Below, piece by piece: positions 35,942 to 45,720 of a stretch of 64,000 nucleotides of DNA. The stretch covers positions 1 through 64,000 of the forward strand of contig CANJCM010000007.1 in the NCBI GenBank assembly GCA_947472765.1. Direction: 5' to 3'. Made by a program: the position numbers and the translations under genes. A model generated the notes under the pieces. It searched no databases, was not told the DNA's origin, and was given only the letters and a program-made list of their open reading frames with translations. Positions within the stretch are counted from its first letter, which is position 1. Every line of letters starts with the position of its first letter. The stretch is from Opitutia bacterium (GTDB taxonomy: Bacteria; Verrucomicrobiota; Verrucomicrobiia; Opitutales; Opitutaceae).

Positions 35942-37486
35942 TCAGTTCGCGTTCGAGTTCACCGCCTGATCCACGACGAAGGGCGGCGGAAAATCCGACG
36001 CCTTCTCGCCGCCGCGCGGGCGCAGCCGGAGATTCTGCATCGCGCCCGTCGGCGGATTGAGCGGGACGTCCATCCCTCCCAACTCCCCCATCATCGTGTA
36101 GAGTCGTTTCTCCATGTCGCGCGCGATGGGATTGAACTTGGGATCGTGCAGGAGGTTCTTCGATTCGTCGGGATCGGCGCGGATGTCGTAGAGTTCGTCC
36201 GTGTCCCAGAGCCCGTAATACGTGATGTACTTGTACTGATCGCCGCGGAGCGCGAACACCGTGGGCGACTGCGGAAAGTTCTTTTCCCAGTAATACGCGT
36301 AGAGGAAGTAGTCCCGCCACGGGATGTTCTTTCCCTGGGCGAGCGGCAGGAAGCTGTGGCCGTCGAAGTGCGCCGGAGCCTTGAGACCCATCGCCTCCAT
36401 GACCGAAGGGGCAACGTCGATGTTTGCCACGACCTGATCCACGACCGTGCCACCTTTGAACAGCGCGGGGCACTGCATGAGCATCGGCACGCGGATCGAG
36501 GTTTCGTAGGCGACGCGTTTATCGATCAGCCCGTGCTCGCCGAACATGAATCCGTTGTCGCCCATGTAGATCACGAGCGTGTCCTCGTAGATTCCCATCT
36601 CCTTCAACTGCGCCATGACCCGGCCAATGCCGTCGTCGACCGCCCCGAGCGTCTCGCAGTAGCGTTTGTAGTACTGCTCGATGTCGAGCGCGCTGTGATA
36701 CGGAAACTCAACGCCGTGCCAGCTGTTCCGCTGATCTTTCAGCCAACGCGGCGCGTTCGGGTCGGTGACTTTCTCCGTCGCGGCCCGCTTGAACGGCAGG
36801 AGCGAAAATTTGCCCTCGTGCCGCGGCGCCGGGGTGAAGTTCGCGTGGACCGCCTTGTGCGAGAGGTAGAGAAAGAAGGGCTTCTCCGCCGGCTTCTGTT
36901 TTTTCATCCACTCGATCGCATAGTCGGTCAGCTCGTCCGTAATGTAGCCCTTCTGCTTCACCCGCTGGCCGTCGACGTTCAGCGTGTAGTCCGGCGTCGG
37001 CGCGAAGTAATTCCCCTGCCCCCGGAAACTCACCCAGTGATCGAAGCCCGGCCGCGGGTCATCGGTCTCGCCGCCCATGTGCCACTTGCCGATGAACGCC
37101 GTGGCGTAGCCCGCCTTCTGCAGGTACTGCGGGAAGAACACCGTGCCAGCCGGGACCGCCCGGTTGTTGTCGATCACGCGATGGCGAAACGTGTACAGGC
37201 TCGTGAGAATCGAGGCACGACTCGGGGAACACAGCGCCGTCGTGACGAACGCGTTCTTCAGGTGCACCCCGTTCCGGGCCATCGCGTCCATCTGCGGCGT
37301 CTGCGCGAACTGGTGCCCCATGAAACTCATCGCGTCGTAGCGGTGATCGTCCGTGAGGATGAAGACCACATTGCGTGGCTTCGCGTCCGGGATCCGCTGC
37401 GGCACGATCTCGGTCGGCACCGGCACGATCGCACCGCGCGTCGCCAGGCTCAGAAGCACGAATAGTACAAGGAATCGGGATTTCAT
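35942..37486 (-). CDS. Formylglycine-dependent sulfatase (exported)
   Basis: A 514-residue protein with a signal peptide (MKSRFLVLFVLLSLATRGA). Alkaline-phosphatase fold: metal-binding DD in FILTDDHRYD (Asp46-Asp47), Cys86 in CSPSRASILTS (the formylglycine site), the GKWHMGGE segment and IYMGDNGFMFGEHG with further metal ligands. It removes sulfate esters, probably from sulfated polysaccharide, in the periplasm. A separate maturase is needed and is not in the window. The ATG at 37486 was chosen for the signal peptide. On the same strand as, and after, the dehydrogenase-HEAT-cytochrome gene. Confidence 0.93.
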   Translation of the reverse strand: MKSRFLVLFVLLSLATRGAIVPVPTEIVPQRIPDAKPRNVVFILTDDHRYDAMSFMGHQFAQTPQMDAMARNGVHLKNAFVTTALCSPSRASILTSLYTFRHRVIDNNRAVPAGTVFFPQYLQKAGYATAFIGKWHMGGETDDPRPGFDHWVSFRGQGNYFAPTPDYTLNVDGQRVKQKGYITDELTDYAIEWMKKQKPAEKPFFLYLSHKAVHANFTPAPRHEGKFSLLPFKRAATEKVTDPNAPRWLKDQRNSWHGVEFPYHSALDIEQYYKRYCETLGAVDDGIGRVMAQLKEMGIYEDTLVIYMGDNGFMFGEHGLIDKRVAYETSIRVPMLMQCPALFKGGTVVDQVVANIDVAPSVMEAMGLKAPAHFDGHSFLPLAQGKNIPWRDYFLYAYYWEKNFPQSPTVFALRGDQYKYITYYGLWDTDELYDIRADPDESKNLLHDPKFNPIARDMEKRLYTMMGELGGMDVPLNPPTGAMQNLRLRPRGGEKASDFPPPFVVDQAVNSNAN

Positions 37487-37551
37487 GGGGGGGTAGATGC
37501 CGGGCATACCCAGCTCTCAAATCTCAGATCTCAAATTTCAAATCTGCCGTC

Positions 37552-40500
37552 TCACTCCGCCGCCTTCGCCCCGCCCGGCCGGCTGCGCAGGCTCGCGAGA
37601 TAAGCCACCACATCGCGAATCTCGGCGGGTTGGAGGATGCCGTACATCGGCGGCATGATCGACACGGGGGCCGTCTGGTTCGCGATGTCGGCGCGGGCAA
37701 TGGTCTGGGTTTTGCCGTCGAAGAGGCGGACGGTCACCGCCGTCGGGGTCTCCTTCGCGAGTGTGCCCGTGACCTCGCTCTTATTCTTGAGGGTCACATT
37801 CACAATTCCGAAGCCCTGCGCGATCGCCGCCGAGGGCGTCACGAGCGCCTCGAGCAGATACTTCGCATCGCGTTGATTGCCGATCAGCCGCAGGTTCGGC
37901 CCGACCGCGCTGCCCGCGCCATTGGCTTCGACCGAGTGGCAGGCCATGCAGTTGGCGGCGAGATGATTGGCGACCAGATCGCGACCACGGAAGATATCTC
38001 CACCCGCCAGCAATTCGGTCTTCGCCGCGGCTTCGGCCGACGACGTGTAAGCCTGGAGCCTGGCCGCCAGCGCAGGATTCGCCGTCGAACGGGTCCGCAG
38101 CGCCTCCGCCACATCAAGCTTCAGCGCCGGCGTGCAGGTTCCCGCGACCAATGTGGCCCCGAGTCCGTCGAGCACGGCGTCCGCTTCCGCCGCCCCCGCT
38201 TGGGCGAGGAGCGCAATCGCCTGCTGCCGCTCCGCCATGGTGCGGTCCTTCAGGACGGTCTTTACCTCGCCAACGAGCCGGGTGGATTGTCCCGGCAGCA
38301 GCAGCGTGAGCGCCGCGCCGTGCAAGGGAGCCGGTGACGCCGAAGCGAGTGCGGCGTCGAGCGCCCGCATGAACGCCGGCGACTGTTTTCCTTCTCCCGC
38401 CATAAGCCGCAGCGTTTGGGCGCGAAGTTCGCCGGGCGCCGCGGTGTCGGCCACGATGGCCGCGAGTTGCTCGGTGCCGGCCTTGAGGCGGTGCGCGATC
38501 ATGATTTCCACCGCGAGGGTTTTCAACCCGGTGTCCGTCAGCGCCAGCATGGCATCGAGTTTCGGAGTCAGCACCCCCTCGATGGACGCGGGCTGCAACG
38601 TGCGAGCCCGCCCGTCCACGAGGTCAAGCCGCGGCGGCTCCTTCCAGGCCTTGAGCGTGCCGAGCGCCACCTCGCGCATCGCCCGCGGGCTGGCGTCGTT
38701 CAGGGCGTAATTGAGCAACCGCGTCGCCGCCGCCGGAGTTCCGACGCGGAGACTCGCGTTGATGGCCCGACGTGCGACGGGTTCGCTGGCAGGATTCGCC
38801 GCCAGCAATTCCGCGAGTGCAGGCAACGCCGCCGGCACCGACAGGTCGTCATGAATTCCGCGCGCCGTCTCCGCGACCACGAGAGGATCGGCGTCGGCGA
38901 GGTAACTTGAGATCGCCGGGGACGCCTTGCGCCGCAGCGCCACCACACTCGCCAGTCGGACCGCGAGCGACGAATCCGACTTCCGCGCGGCGAGTTGTTC
39001 GTCGGTCGCACAGCCGACAAGTCCGGTCACCGCGGCATGGCGCAGCGCCGGCACGGTTCCGTCCGCGGCGGCCATCGCGAAGAGCGGCTCCACGGCGGAG
39101 GGCTCGCGAAATTTCGAAAGCGCAATTGCCGCCTGCAGGCGTACGCGGGGCGACGAGTCCTTCAGCATGGGAATCAGGCCCGCGGCCTCCGTGCGGGCCT
39201 CCGTGGCCGAGGCATCGCCGAGAATCTTCGCCGTCTGCGCCCGCACCTCCGCGTCCGCATCCTGCAGGAACGGACGGACGGACGCGGCCGAAGCCGCCCC
39301 GCGCCGGAGCAACTGGCCATAACCCCAAATCGCATGCAGCCGCGCCAGTACGCCGGCACTGGGCGCTCGCGCCGCCGCGAGCAGCGCATCGCGTTCGCCC
39401 CGACGGGCGAGTTCGAGTTGCGCGCCCTGACGCACCCGCTGGTCAGCGTGGCCGAGCTGCGCGGTCAGCTCACTGACGGGCCGCTGGGTAAAACCGGTCG
39501 TGAGGATCGCCTGCGTCTCGCGGCGCAACGGGCTCGGCGCATCCTTCGTGTCCACGCGCCACAGCGCGCCGAGTTCGTCGAGCGGATAGCCGCCCATCCA
39601 ATCAACCATCATCAGCGATCCATCGGGCTGCCAGGTCATGCCGATACCCATGATGCCGTCATTCAGCACGCGGGCCTCGGTCATCTTGTACGTCGCTCCG
39701 TCCTGCTGGGCCCGGAAGCCGCGCAGTTTGCCGGAGGGAAATTCATTGAGCAGAAACAGTCCGCGCTGCGTGGCACCGAGCGCCGTGCCCGGCTCGAACT
39801 TGAACCCCGCCGGACCGTCCGAGTAGCTCTCGAGCGGCGGCAGCAGATAAGCCGCCTGCCCGGGGAATTGGGGCTTCCAGAAACCCTCGCGCATCCACGG
39901 ACTCGCCGTCGCCATATACTGAAAGTTGTTCCGCCACCCGCTGTCGCTCGCCTCGATGATGTGCACAAGCCGCTCGCGCTCGGTCGGCTGATCCGCGTCG
40001 TTGTCCACGCCGATCAGGTCGCCGAATTCGTTGAACGCGGGCTCCTGCACATTACGCAGGCCGTGGGCGTAGACTTCGAAGTTGGAACCGTCCGGATCGA
40101 CCCGCATCACCGCGCCTTCGTTGGAATGCACGAATTTCCGGCCTTCCTTGGAGGTCACGTTCACACCTTTGTCGCCAATGCTCCAATAGATCCGGCCGTC
40201 GGGGCCGACCATCGGGCCGTGCATGTCGTGGCCGCCGTAAGCGATGTGGATGCCGAAGCCGTGTGCCACGACCTCGCGGATGTCCGCAACGCCGTCGTCG
40301 TTCGTGTCCTTCAGCCGCCAGAGGTCCGGCGCAATCGTCACATAGACCCAGCCGTCGTGATAAAGAATGCCCGCCGCCACACCCGTCACCTCGGTGTTAA
40401 ACCCCTCGGCGAACACGGTCATCTTGTCGGCGGTGCCGTCGCCGTCGGTGTCGCGCAACTGGTAGATGCGCTCCGTGTGATGCGTGAGATCCTTCCAGTC

Positions 40501-40905
40501 GATCGAGCCGTCGCCGTTGTGATCCTTCAACATGCCGCGGGGCACGCGCATCTTTCCCGGGGCCAGCTCGCGGTGATAAAATGCCTTCTTGTCCTCGACG
40601 CTCGCGAACCCGACATCGTCCGGAATCCACATCGTGTGCTCGCGGATATCGAGATCGCCGACTTTGCGGCGCGTCGTGGTGGTCACGTAGACGCGGCCCT
40701 GCGGGTCGACCGCGCAGGCCACCGGGTCGGGCACGTTCAGGTCACCCGACCATCTGTGCAGCACGAGTTCGCGGGTCGAAGCCGGCGCCGGAGGCGCCTT
40801 GGCGGCGGGCTCGACCGCGGGCTGGGCAACCGACGCGAGAGCAGAGATCAAGAGCCCGAGGCCCATGGTGGCAGCTCGGCCAGGGAGGAGTTGAGAAAGG
40901 ATCAT
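37552..40905 (-). CDS. Membrane-bound dehydrogenase / HEAT repeat / c-type heme protein (PVC type)
   Basis: A 1117-residue exported protein. After a signal sequence (about 1-27) comes a beta-propeller dehydrogenase domain (TIGR02604 type, about 40-480) with VPDPVACAVDPQGRVYV and a DTDGDGTAD calcium-loop-like motif, then alanine-rich HEAT repeats (about 490-950), then a C-terminal heme domain (TIGR02603 type) with CMACH at 986-990. Such proteins are abundant in Planctomycetes and Verrucomicrobia, and are believed to oxidise carbohydrates or other substrates outside the cytoplasm and pass electrons to the attached cytochrome. Substrate unknown. The start at 40905 supplies the signal peptide. 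Confidence 0.88.
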   Translation of the reverse strand: MILSQLLPGRAATMGLGLLISALASVAQPAVEPAAKAPPAPASTRELVLHRWSGDLNVPDPVACAVDPQGRVYVTTTTRRKVGDLDIREHTMWIPDDVGFASVEDKKAFYHRELAPGKMRVPRGMLKDHNGDGSIDWKDLTHHTERIYQLRDTDGDGTADKMTVFAEGFNTEVTGVAAGILYHDGWVYVTIAPDLWRLKDTNDDGVADIREVVAHGFGIHIAYGGHDMHGPMVGPDGRIYWSIGDKGVNVTSKEGRKFVHSNEGAVMRVDPDGSNFEVYAHGLRNVQEPAFNEFGDLIGVDNDADQPTERERLVHIIEASDSGWRNNFQYMATASPWMREGFWKPQFPGQAAYLLPPLESYSDGPAGFKFEPGTALGATQRGLFLLNEFPSGKLRGFRAQQDGATYKMTEARVLNDGIMGIGMTWQPDGSLMMVDWMGGYPLDELGALWRVDTKDAPSPLRRETQAILTTGFTQRPVSELTAQLGHADQRVRQGAQLELARRGERDALLAAARAPSAGVLARLHAIWGYGQLLRRGAASAASVRPFLQDADAEVRAQTAKILGDASATEARTEAAGLIPMLKDSSPRVRLQAAIALSKFREPSAVEPLFAMAAADGTVPALRHAAVTGLVGCATDEQLAARKSDSSLAVRLASVVALRRKASPAISSYLADADPLVVAETARGIHDDLSVPAALPALAELLAANPASEPVARRAINASLRVGTPAAATRLLNYALNDASPRAMREVALGTLKAWKEPPRLDLVDGRARTLQPASIEGVLTPKLDAMLALTDTGLKTLAVEIMIAHRLKAGTEQLAAIVADTAAPGELRAQTLRLMAGEGKQSPAFMRALDAALASASPAPLHGAALTLLLPGQSTRLVGEVKTVLKDRTMAERQQAIALLAQAGAAEADAVLDGLGATLVAGTCTPALKLDVAEALRTRSTANPALAARLQAYTSSAEAAAKTELLAGGDIFRGRDLVANHLAANCMACHSVEANGAGSAVGPNLRLIGNQRDAKYLLEALVTPSAAIAQGFGIVNVTLKNKSEVTGTLAKETPTAVTVRLFDGKTQTIARADIANQTAPVSIMPPMYGILQPAEIRDVVAYLASLRSRPGGAKAAE

Positions 40906-41013
40906 CGGCGGAGAGTGAAAATTCGCATGAGTGGGCAGATGGCGCCAGTCGAATTCCGGCAGAGCGTGCCACCGATCCGCGAAGTCTCGAGCGAGGATGG
41001 AACTTCGAAACGT

Positions 41014-41098
41014 AGGTTCGGCGCAGCCCTGTCCGTGAGGACAGGGAATTCTCGATCGCTTCACCTGAAGCCGTCCCGCCGCTCACGCCGCAGGCTAC
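41014..41098. repeat. Family B repeat, copy 2
   Basis: Same two-hairpin unit as 29205-29287 (ccctgtccgtgaggacaggg then cccgccgctcacgccgcagg), same orientation, including the shared ggttcggcg lead. Here it lies between divergent genes, followed 38 bases later by a long palindrome. Confidence 0.85.
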
Positions 41099-41135
41099 AA
41101 AGGCTGCCGAGAAGTCCCAGTCCCGCGGACTAACA

Positions 41136-41178
41136 CCCAAGCCTCGATGTCATCTAATAGATGACATCGCGGCTTGGG
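41136..41178. promoter_or_regulatory. 43-base palindrome upstream of galM
   Basis: Arms of 21 bases around one central A (41157): cccaagcc, one mismatch, then cgatgtcatcta and its exact complement on the other side. There is no T-tract, so it is not a simple terminator. It lies 103 bases before the aldose epimerase ATG and about 230 bases from the divergent gene's start, and could be an operator for a dimeric regulator or a cruciform/hairpin element. Confidence 0.6.
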
Positions 41179-41281
41179 ACGCGGCGGCTTGGACCGGCAG
41201 TCGTCGCTTGTCTCGCCGCCGGCATCGGCCTTTCCTCCGTCACCCCTCAGCCGGTCCGGCTGAAACTCACCCACCCTTCCC

Positions 41282-42364
41282 ATGCTGCGATCCCTCTTAC
41301 TCCTCTGCTTCCTTTCGCTGTCGGCCCGCGCCGCGACGCCGGGTGTCGCCCGCGAATTGTTCGGCCGCGCCGCCGATGGCACCACCATCGATGCCTACAC
41401 GCTCACGAACGCGAACGGCGCGACGGCCAGGATCATCACCTACGGCGCCATCATCGCCGATCTCCGCATGCCCGATCGCAACGGCCAGTTCGTCGGCGTC
41501 GTGAAACCCGCGGTGTTCTCCGAGGAAAACTACGGCAAGGGCTTTCCGCAGGCCGCGATCGTCGTCGGCCGCGTGATCAATCGGATCGGCGGGGCGCGCT
41601 TCACGCTCAACGGTCGCGACTACCCGCTCGCCGCCAATTCCGGTCCGAACCATATCCACGGCGGAAAGAAGAATTATGCCCGCGTGCTCTGGAAAGCGCA
41701 GCCGGCGGAAAGTCGTGATGGTCCCGCCGTGAAACTCACCTACCTCAGCGTCGACGGGGAGGAAGGCTATCCCGGCAATCTCACCGCCACCGTGGTGTAC
41801 ACGCTCACCGCCGCGAACACGTTGCGAATCGACTACTCGGCCACGACCGACAAGCCGACGCCGGTGAATCTTTCCAACCACGCCTACTTCAACCTCGCGG
41901 GCCAGGGCGATGTCCGCGGTCACCCGGTGGAAGTGAACGCCGCACTCTACACGCCGTCCGATGACGCGCTGATCCCGACCGGCGAAATCGCCCGCGTCGA
42001 CGGCACGCCGCTCGATTTCCGCCAGCCGATGCCGCTCGGCGCGCGCGCCGACCAGTTAAAGCGGCTCCGCTACGACAACAACTGGGTGCTCGACCGCCGG
42101 GAGCCGAACACCCTCATCGCTGCAGCGCGGGTGTCGGATCCCGCTTCGGGCCGCGTCCTCGAAGTCTGGTCGACCGCGCCGGCCGTACAGATCTACACAA
42201 GTCTGCTCGCCGGACCGCAGGCCGATCCGACGACCGGCTTCTACTGCTTCGAGACCCAGCACTTTCCCGACTCCGTCAACAAGGCCCACTTCCCGTCCAC
42301 GATCTTGAACCCGGGCGAAACGTACCGGACGACGACGGAATTCCGTTTCTCGGTGGCGAAGTAG
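41282..42364 (+). CDS. galM: Aldose 1-epimerase, exported
   Basis: A 360-residue mutarotase with a signal peptide (MLRSLLLLCFLSLSARA), which most GalM proteins lack. Catalytic residues are recognisable: His in GPNHIHGG, His in NLSNHAYFNLAG and Glu in FETQHFPDSVN. It interconverts alpha and beta anomers of hexoses; a periplasmic location would feed the periplasmic oxidoreductases encoded nearby. No galK, galT or galE neighbours. Confidence 0.92.
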   Translation: MLRSLLLLCFLSLSARAATPGVARELFGRAADGTTIDAYTLTNANGATARIITYGAIIADLRMPDRNGQFVGVVKPAVFSEENYGKGFPQAAIVVGRVINRIGGARFTLNGRDYPLAANSGPNHIHGGKKNYARVLWKAQPAESRDGPAVKLTYLSVDGEEGYPGNLTATVVYTLTAANTLRIDYSATTDKPTPVNLSNHAYFNLAGQGDVRGHPVEVNAALYTPSDDALIPTGEIARVDGTPLDFRQPMPLGARADQLKRLRYDNNWVLDRREPNTLIAAARVSDPASGRVLEVWSTAPAVQIYTSLLAGPQADPTTGFYCFETQHFPDSVNKAHFPSTILNPGETYRTTTEFRFSVAK

Positions 42365-42366
42365 CA

Positions 42367-42434
42367 GTGGCATGGGTCTCCCGACCCATGAGGTTCGTTG
42401 GAAAGACATTCACGGGTCGGGAGACCCGTGCCAC
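42367..42434. repeat. Family E palindrome
   Basis: gtggcatgggtctcccgacc pairs across a short spacer with its near complement at 42411-42434 (cacgggtcgggagacccg...); each arm is itself a hairpin. It begins two bases after the galM stop codon. At 42446-42481 a stretch ttcgatcttggattctcgat resembles one at 48751-48789 (family I). Confidence 0.75.
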
Positions 42435-42542
42435 CCGGCCTTCGGGATTTTCGATCTTGGATTCTCGATTTTCGAATGGGCCGGTCTCAAGCGACGGCCC
42501 TGCAGCAATTCCCCGCGGCATGCCGTCGGGTTTACTCACGAG

Positions 42543-42568
42543 TGGATTCTTCGCTTCGCTCAGAATGA
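42543..42568. repeat. Family A repeat, single arm
   Basis: An exact copy of the right arm of the repeat at 14695-14720, without a left partner. A separate hairpin gggctggcc/ggccagccc lies at 42637-42659, just before the DUF1592 stop codon. Confidence 0.8.
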
Positions 42569-42660
42569 CAGGGGTCCTCACCGAACCTCGCAGGCTCGCA
42601 GCCACGGATTTGATGGGTCGCCTCGGGCGACACTAGGGCTGGCCGCTCCGGCCAGCCCAC

Positions 42661-45399
42661 CTATTTGTTCAGGAAGAGCTCACTCTGCACCATGGCGTGA
42701 ATGAGGCCGCGAACGCCGTATTCGCGGCTCTTCGTACTCTGGAGAATCTGCTCCACGCGGGGGCGATCGGCGAAACGGATCGGGGCCCCGGTGGCGAAGA
42801 TCGCGAGCTGACGCACGACGTTGCGCGCCAGCTGCGTTTCGTCCTCGAGCAGGAGCCGCTTGAAATCCTTCACGTCGGAAAAGGCCCGCCCGTTGAATGA
42901 GCCGCTCGGATCCACGGGCTGTGCAAAGTAGAATGCGAACGGCCACCCGTTCTTGCCGAAGCCGATCGCCGGCGCGGTATCGGTCGCCGTGGCCCGGTAA
43001 CGCTCCCGCCAGCCGCCGAGGACGTCGAAATTCTCGAGGGCGAAGCCCGGCGGATCGATCTTCCGATGGCACGCCGCACAGCTTTCGTCGGCGCGATGCT
43101 TGTCGAGTTGCTGCCGGATCGTGACCGCACCGCGAATGTCCGGCTCGACCGCTGGCACCGCCGCGGGCGGGAGCGGCATGTCGAATCCGACAATGCGTTC
43201 CATGATCCACTTGCCGCGCAGGACAGGCGAGGTCGTGGTGCCGTTCGCCGTCACCTTCAGCACGCTGGCCTGGGTCATCAGTCCGCCGCGCGGGCTGCCG
43301 GCCGGCAGCGACACCCGGCGCAGCGCCACGCCCTCGACCCCGGGAATTCCATAATGCCGCGCCAGGCGCTCATTCAGAAAGGTGAAGTTCGAGTCGACGA
43401 CCTGCCGCGCGGGAAGATCGCGGCGAATCATTTCGCCGAAGTACATCTGCGTCTCCGCCAGCGCCGCCTCGGTCAGCGAGTCATCGAGATAGTAGTCGTT
43501 GTAGAGCGTCGTCGACGGTGAGGTGTCCTCCATTTTCCGCAGCTCGAGCCAGTAATCGAGGAACGCGCTGATGAACCGTTCCGACTTCGCATCCGAGAGC
43601 AGCCGCTCGGTCTGCCGCCGCAAGATTTCCGGCTGATGCAGTTCGCCGCGCGCCGCCAGCGAACGCAGTTCCGCGTCGGGCGGCGCGTTCCAGAGAAACA
43701 AAGCCAGCCGCGTGGCCAGCGCGTAGTCGTCGAGTTTGCCCGGCTGCTCGTCGATGTAGACGTACGTCGGCGACGCGAGCACCGCGGTGTAACCCGCGAG
43801 CATCGCCCCGGCGAAGCCGAGTCCCGCGTCGAGCCGCTGCCGAATCAGTTGGAGAAAAAGTTGCACGTCGGCTTCCTCCACTGGCCGGCGATACGCCCGC
43901 TGCACAAACGCGCGGAGCAGCCGCTCGCTGTCGGCCGCCACGTTCTTCGGCACGACTTCGACCCGCACCTCGCGCGAGGCCGGACCCGCCCGACCGCCCC
44001 GGCCACCGCGACCGGCCGGACCGGCCGCCTCGATCGCGACCCCGGGCTGGCTGGCTTCCACGCGTTGCATGGGAAGGTCACCGAAGAGCAGTCGATAGCC
44101 CGCGGTCGTCGCCGGATCATCGAGCGGGCCCTCGACCTCCATCCAGCGGAACGCCACCGCCGGCGCGCCATCGGGCTGCGCGAGCGGATTCGTGAAACCG
44201 CCCTGGTAGCCCGTCGGCCGCGAGCGATAAAAACGCGAGGCATCGGTCACGAGCGAGTCGTTGGCCTGCAGTTCAACCTCGAGTTCGTTGACCGCGAGCT
44301 CGGGCGTGAGATCAAAGGCGCCCAGCCGCCGAATCGTCGTCGGGCTGCGCGAGTAGATGATGACCGGCTCGTCGCGCCGCCCAGGCATGACGTCGTTGTA
44401 GTTCGGCTGCTGCCACTCCCGCGGGCCATCGTACTTCCGCTTTTGATCGCCGGTGCCGTCCTCATGGCGGCGAAACCCGTTCGGCCCGACCCAGAGGGTG
44501 TAGCCGCTGAACCGCGCGCGATAGCGTCCGGTCGCCGGCGCCGCGAAATCCCCCCAGATGAAACTGATGCCCGTCGGCGCATATTGGGAATGCACCCAGC
44601 CCACGGCTTCCTGCTCGCGGATTTCGGGATTCGTTTCGCCCACGGTGATCGGCGCCTTCAACGCCCGCACATCCGGCTGCGGCTGGGTGCCGAGCGCGGG
44701 AAACTTCAAGCGATCCGGTGAACCGGTGCGGAACGAGTCCGCCATCCCGCCCGCGCCGCCGGTGAACACTTCGCGCGCATAGTAACGCTTCGTCACCGGC
44801 GCGGGCCGGTTGAACGCCACGCTCATCGCCTGACGCATGGCGAACTCCGCCGCGCTCATGTAGCGTGCCATGTGCACGTAGGACACATCGAGGGCGCTGC
44901 TGACCTTGTTGAAGCGGAAGGCCTCGCCGTCCTCGGGGAGCTGTCCCTGCACGCGAAGCAACGGCGCCGAGAGAAGATCACGCAGGCTGTTCTCGTACTC
45001 CGCCCGGTTCATCCGGCGGCGCGTGGCCCGGCCTTGTTCGGCGATCTTCGCCTGATCAACCGACACGAGCGTCGTGTTGAGCCCGCCGAGAAACGCGGCG
45101 CGATCGTTCGCCGCCGGCGCGCGCTTTTCCTTCGGCGGCATTTCGCCGGAGGTCACGCGATCGTGAACCTTCACCCAGGTGAGGAAGTTCGAGGGGTCCT
45201 GCGGGTCCAGCTTCAAGGACGTGAGGTCGAGTCCGGCCTCGCGATCGACGTCGTTGTGGCAGGACGAACAGTGTTGGTCGGTGAACGCGATCGCGTCGGA
45301 TTCCGACCACGCCGGAGCGGCCCCGGCCGCAGCGGCCAAGGACCAGGCGACGGCGGCGAGCAACGCACGGGACGGGCGAAAAAGAGAGTCGGCCTTCAT
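42661..45399 (-). CDS. DUF1592 domain-containing c-type cytochrome protein (PVC type)
   Basis: A 912-residue exported protein with a signal peptide (MKADSLFRPSRALLAAVAWS..). A heme site CSSCH (44-48) in a Planctomycete cytochrome C domain is followed by DUF1587, DUF1595/1592, DUF1588 and DUF1585 regions; a second CAACH (774-778) lies in the DUF1588 part, followed by KIDPPGFALENFD. This domain series is nearly confined to Planctomycetes, Verrucomicrobia and relatives; it usually pairs with a DUF1552 protein, which is absent here. Function is unproven, probably extracytoplasmic redox. The start at 45399 gives the signal peptide. Confidence 0.9.
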   Translation of the reverse strand: MKADSLFRPSRALLAAVAWSLAAAAGAAPAWSESDAIAFTDQHCSSCHNDVDREAGLDLTSLKLDPQDPSNFLTWVKVHDRVTSGEMPPKEKRAPAANDRAAFLGGLNTTLVSVDQAKIAEQGRATRRRMNRAEYENSLRDLLSAPLLRVQGQLPEDGEAFRFNKVSSALDVSYVHMARYMSAAEFAMRQAMSVAFNRPAPVTKRYYAREVFTGGAGGMADSFRTGSPDRLKFPALGTQPQPDVRALKAPITVGETNPEIREQEAVGWVHSQYAPTGISFIWGDFAAPATGRYRARFSGYTLWVGPNGFRRHEDGTGDQKRKYDGPREWQQPNYNDVMPGRRDEPVIIYSRSPTTIRRLGAFDLTPELAVNELEVELQANDSLVTDASRFYRSRPTGYQGGFTNPLAQPDGAPAVAFRWMEVEGPLDDPATTAGYRLLFGDLPMQRVEASQPGVAIEAAGPAGRGGRGGRAGPASREVRVEVVPKNVAADSERLLRAFVQRAYRRPVEEADVQLFLQLIRQRLDAGLGFAGAMLAGYTAVLASPTYVYIDEQPGKLDDYALATRLALFLWNAPPDAELRSLAARGELHQPEILRRQTERLLSDAKSERFISAFLDYWLELRKMEDTSPSTTLYNDYYLDDSLTEAALAETQMYFGEMIRRDLPARQVVDSNFTFLNERLARHYGIPGVEGVALRRVSLPAGSPRGGLMTQASVLKVTANGTTTSPVLRGKWIMERIVGFDMPLPPAAVPAVEPDIRGAVTIRQQLDKHRADESCAACHRKIDPPGFALENFDVLGGWRERYRATATDTAPAIGFGKNGWPFAFYFAQPVDPSGSFNGRAFSDVKDFKRLLLEDETQLARNVVRQLAIFATGAPIRFADRPRVEQILQSTKSREYGVRGLIHAMVQSELFLNK

Positions 45400-45572
45400 G
45401 GGGAGGGGTGATTCGACTTGCACGACGCGACCGGGGGAAGAAAGCCGCCCGGAGGTCCTACGACTTGGTCAGGAATGGTGCCGGTCGGTTCGATTCACGC
45501 GAGCGGATTTCAGGAAGTGAAGCGAGTAGCGTCGGCCCTACACCGATCAGAGGACGTTCCGTCGCACGTCAG

Positions 45573-45720
45573 GCCGCCCTGGACGGTGGGGGCACCGTCC
45601 CTCCATGGATAGCGCTTTGAGAGGAGGGCGAACGGAAGTCTGAACGATCCGCCGACCATGGAGGGCGGGTGCCCACACCCGCCGACTTCGTTCCAACTGC
45701 ATCTTTCCGGCACGGGAGAG
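45573..45720. repeat. Family D repeat, long copy 2 (inverted)
   Basis: Reverse-complement relative of 35697-35834: the order is gacggtgggggcaccgtc, a diverged spacer, then cgggtgcccacacccg and a flank ending aactgcatctttccgg. The whole unit, not only the hairpins, is recognisably shared. Confidence 0.75.
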
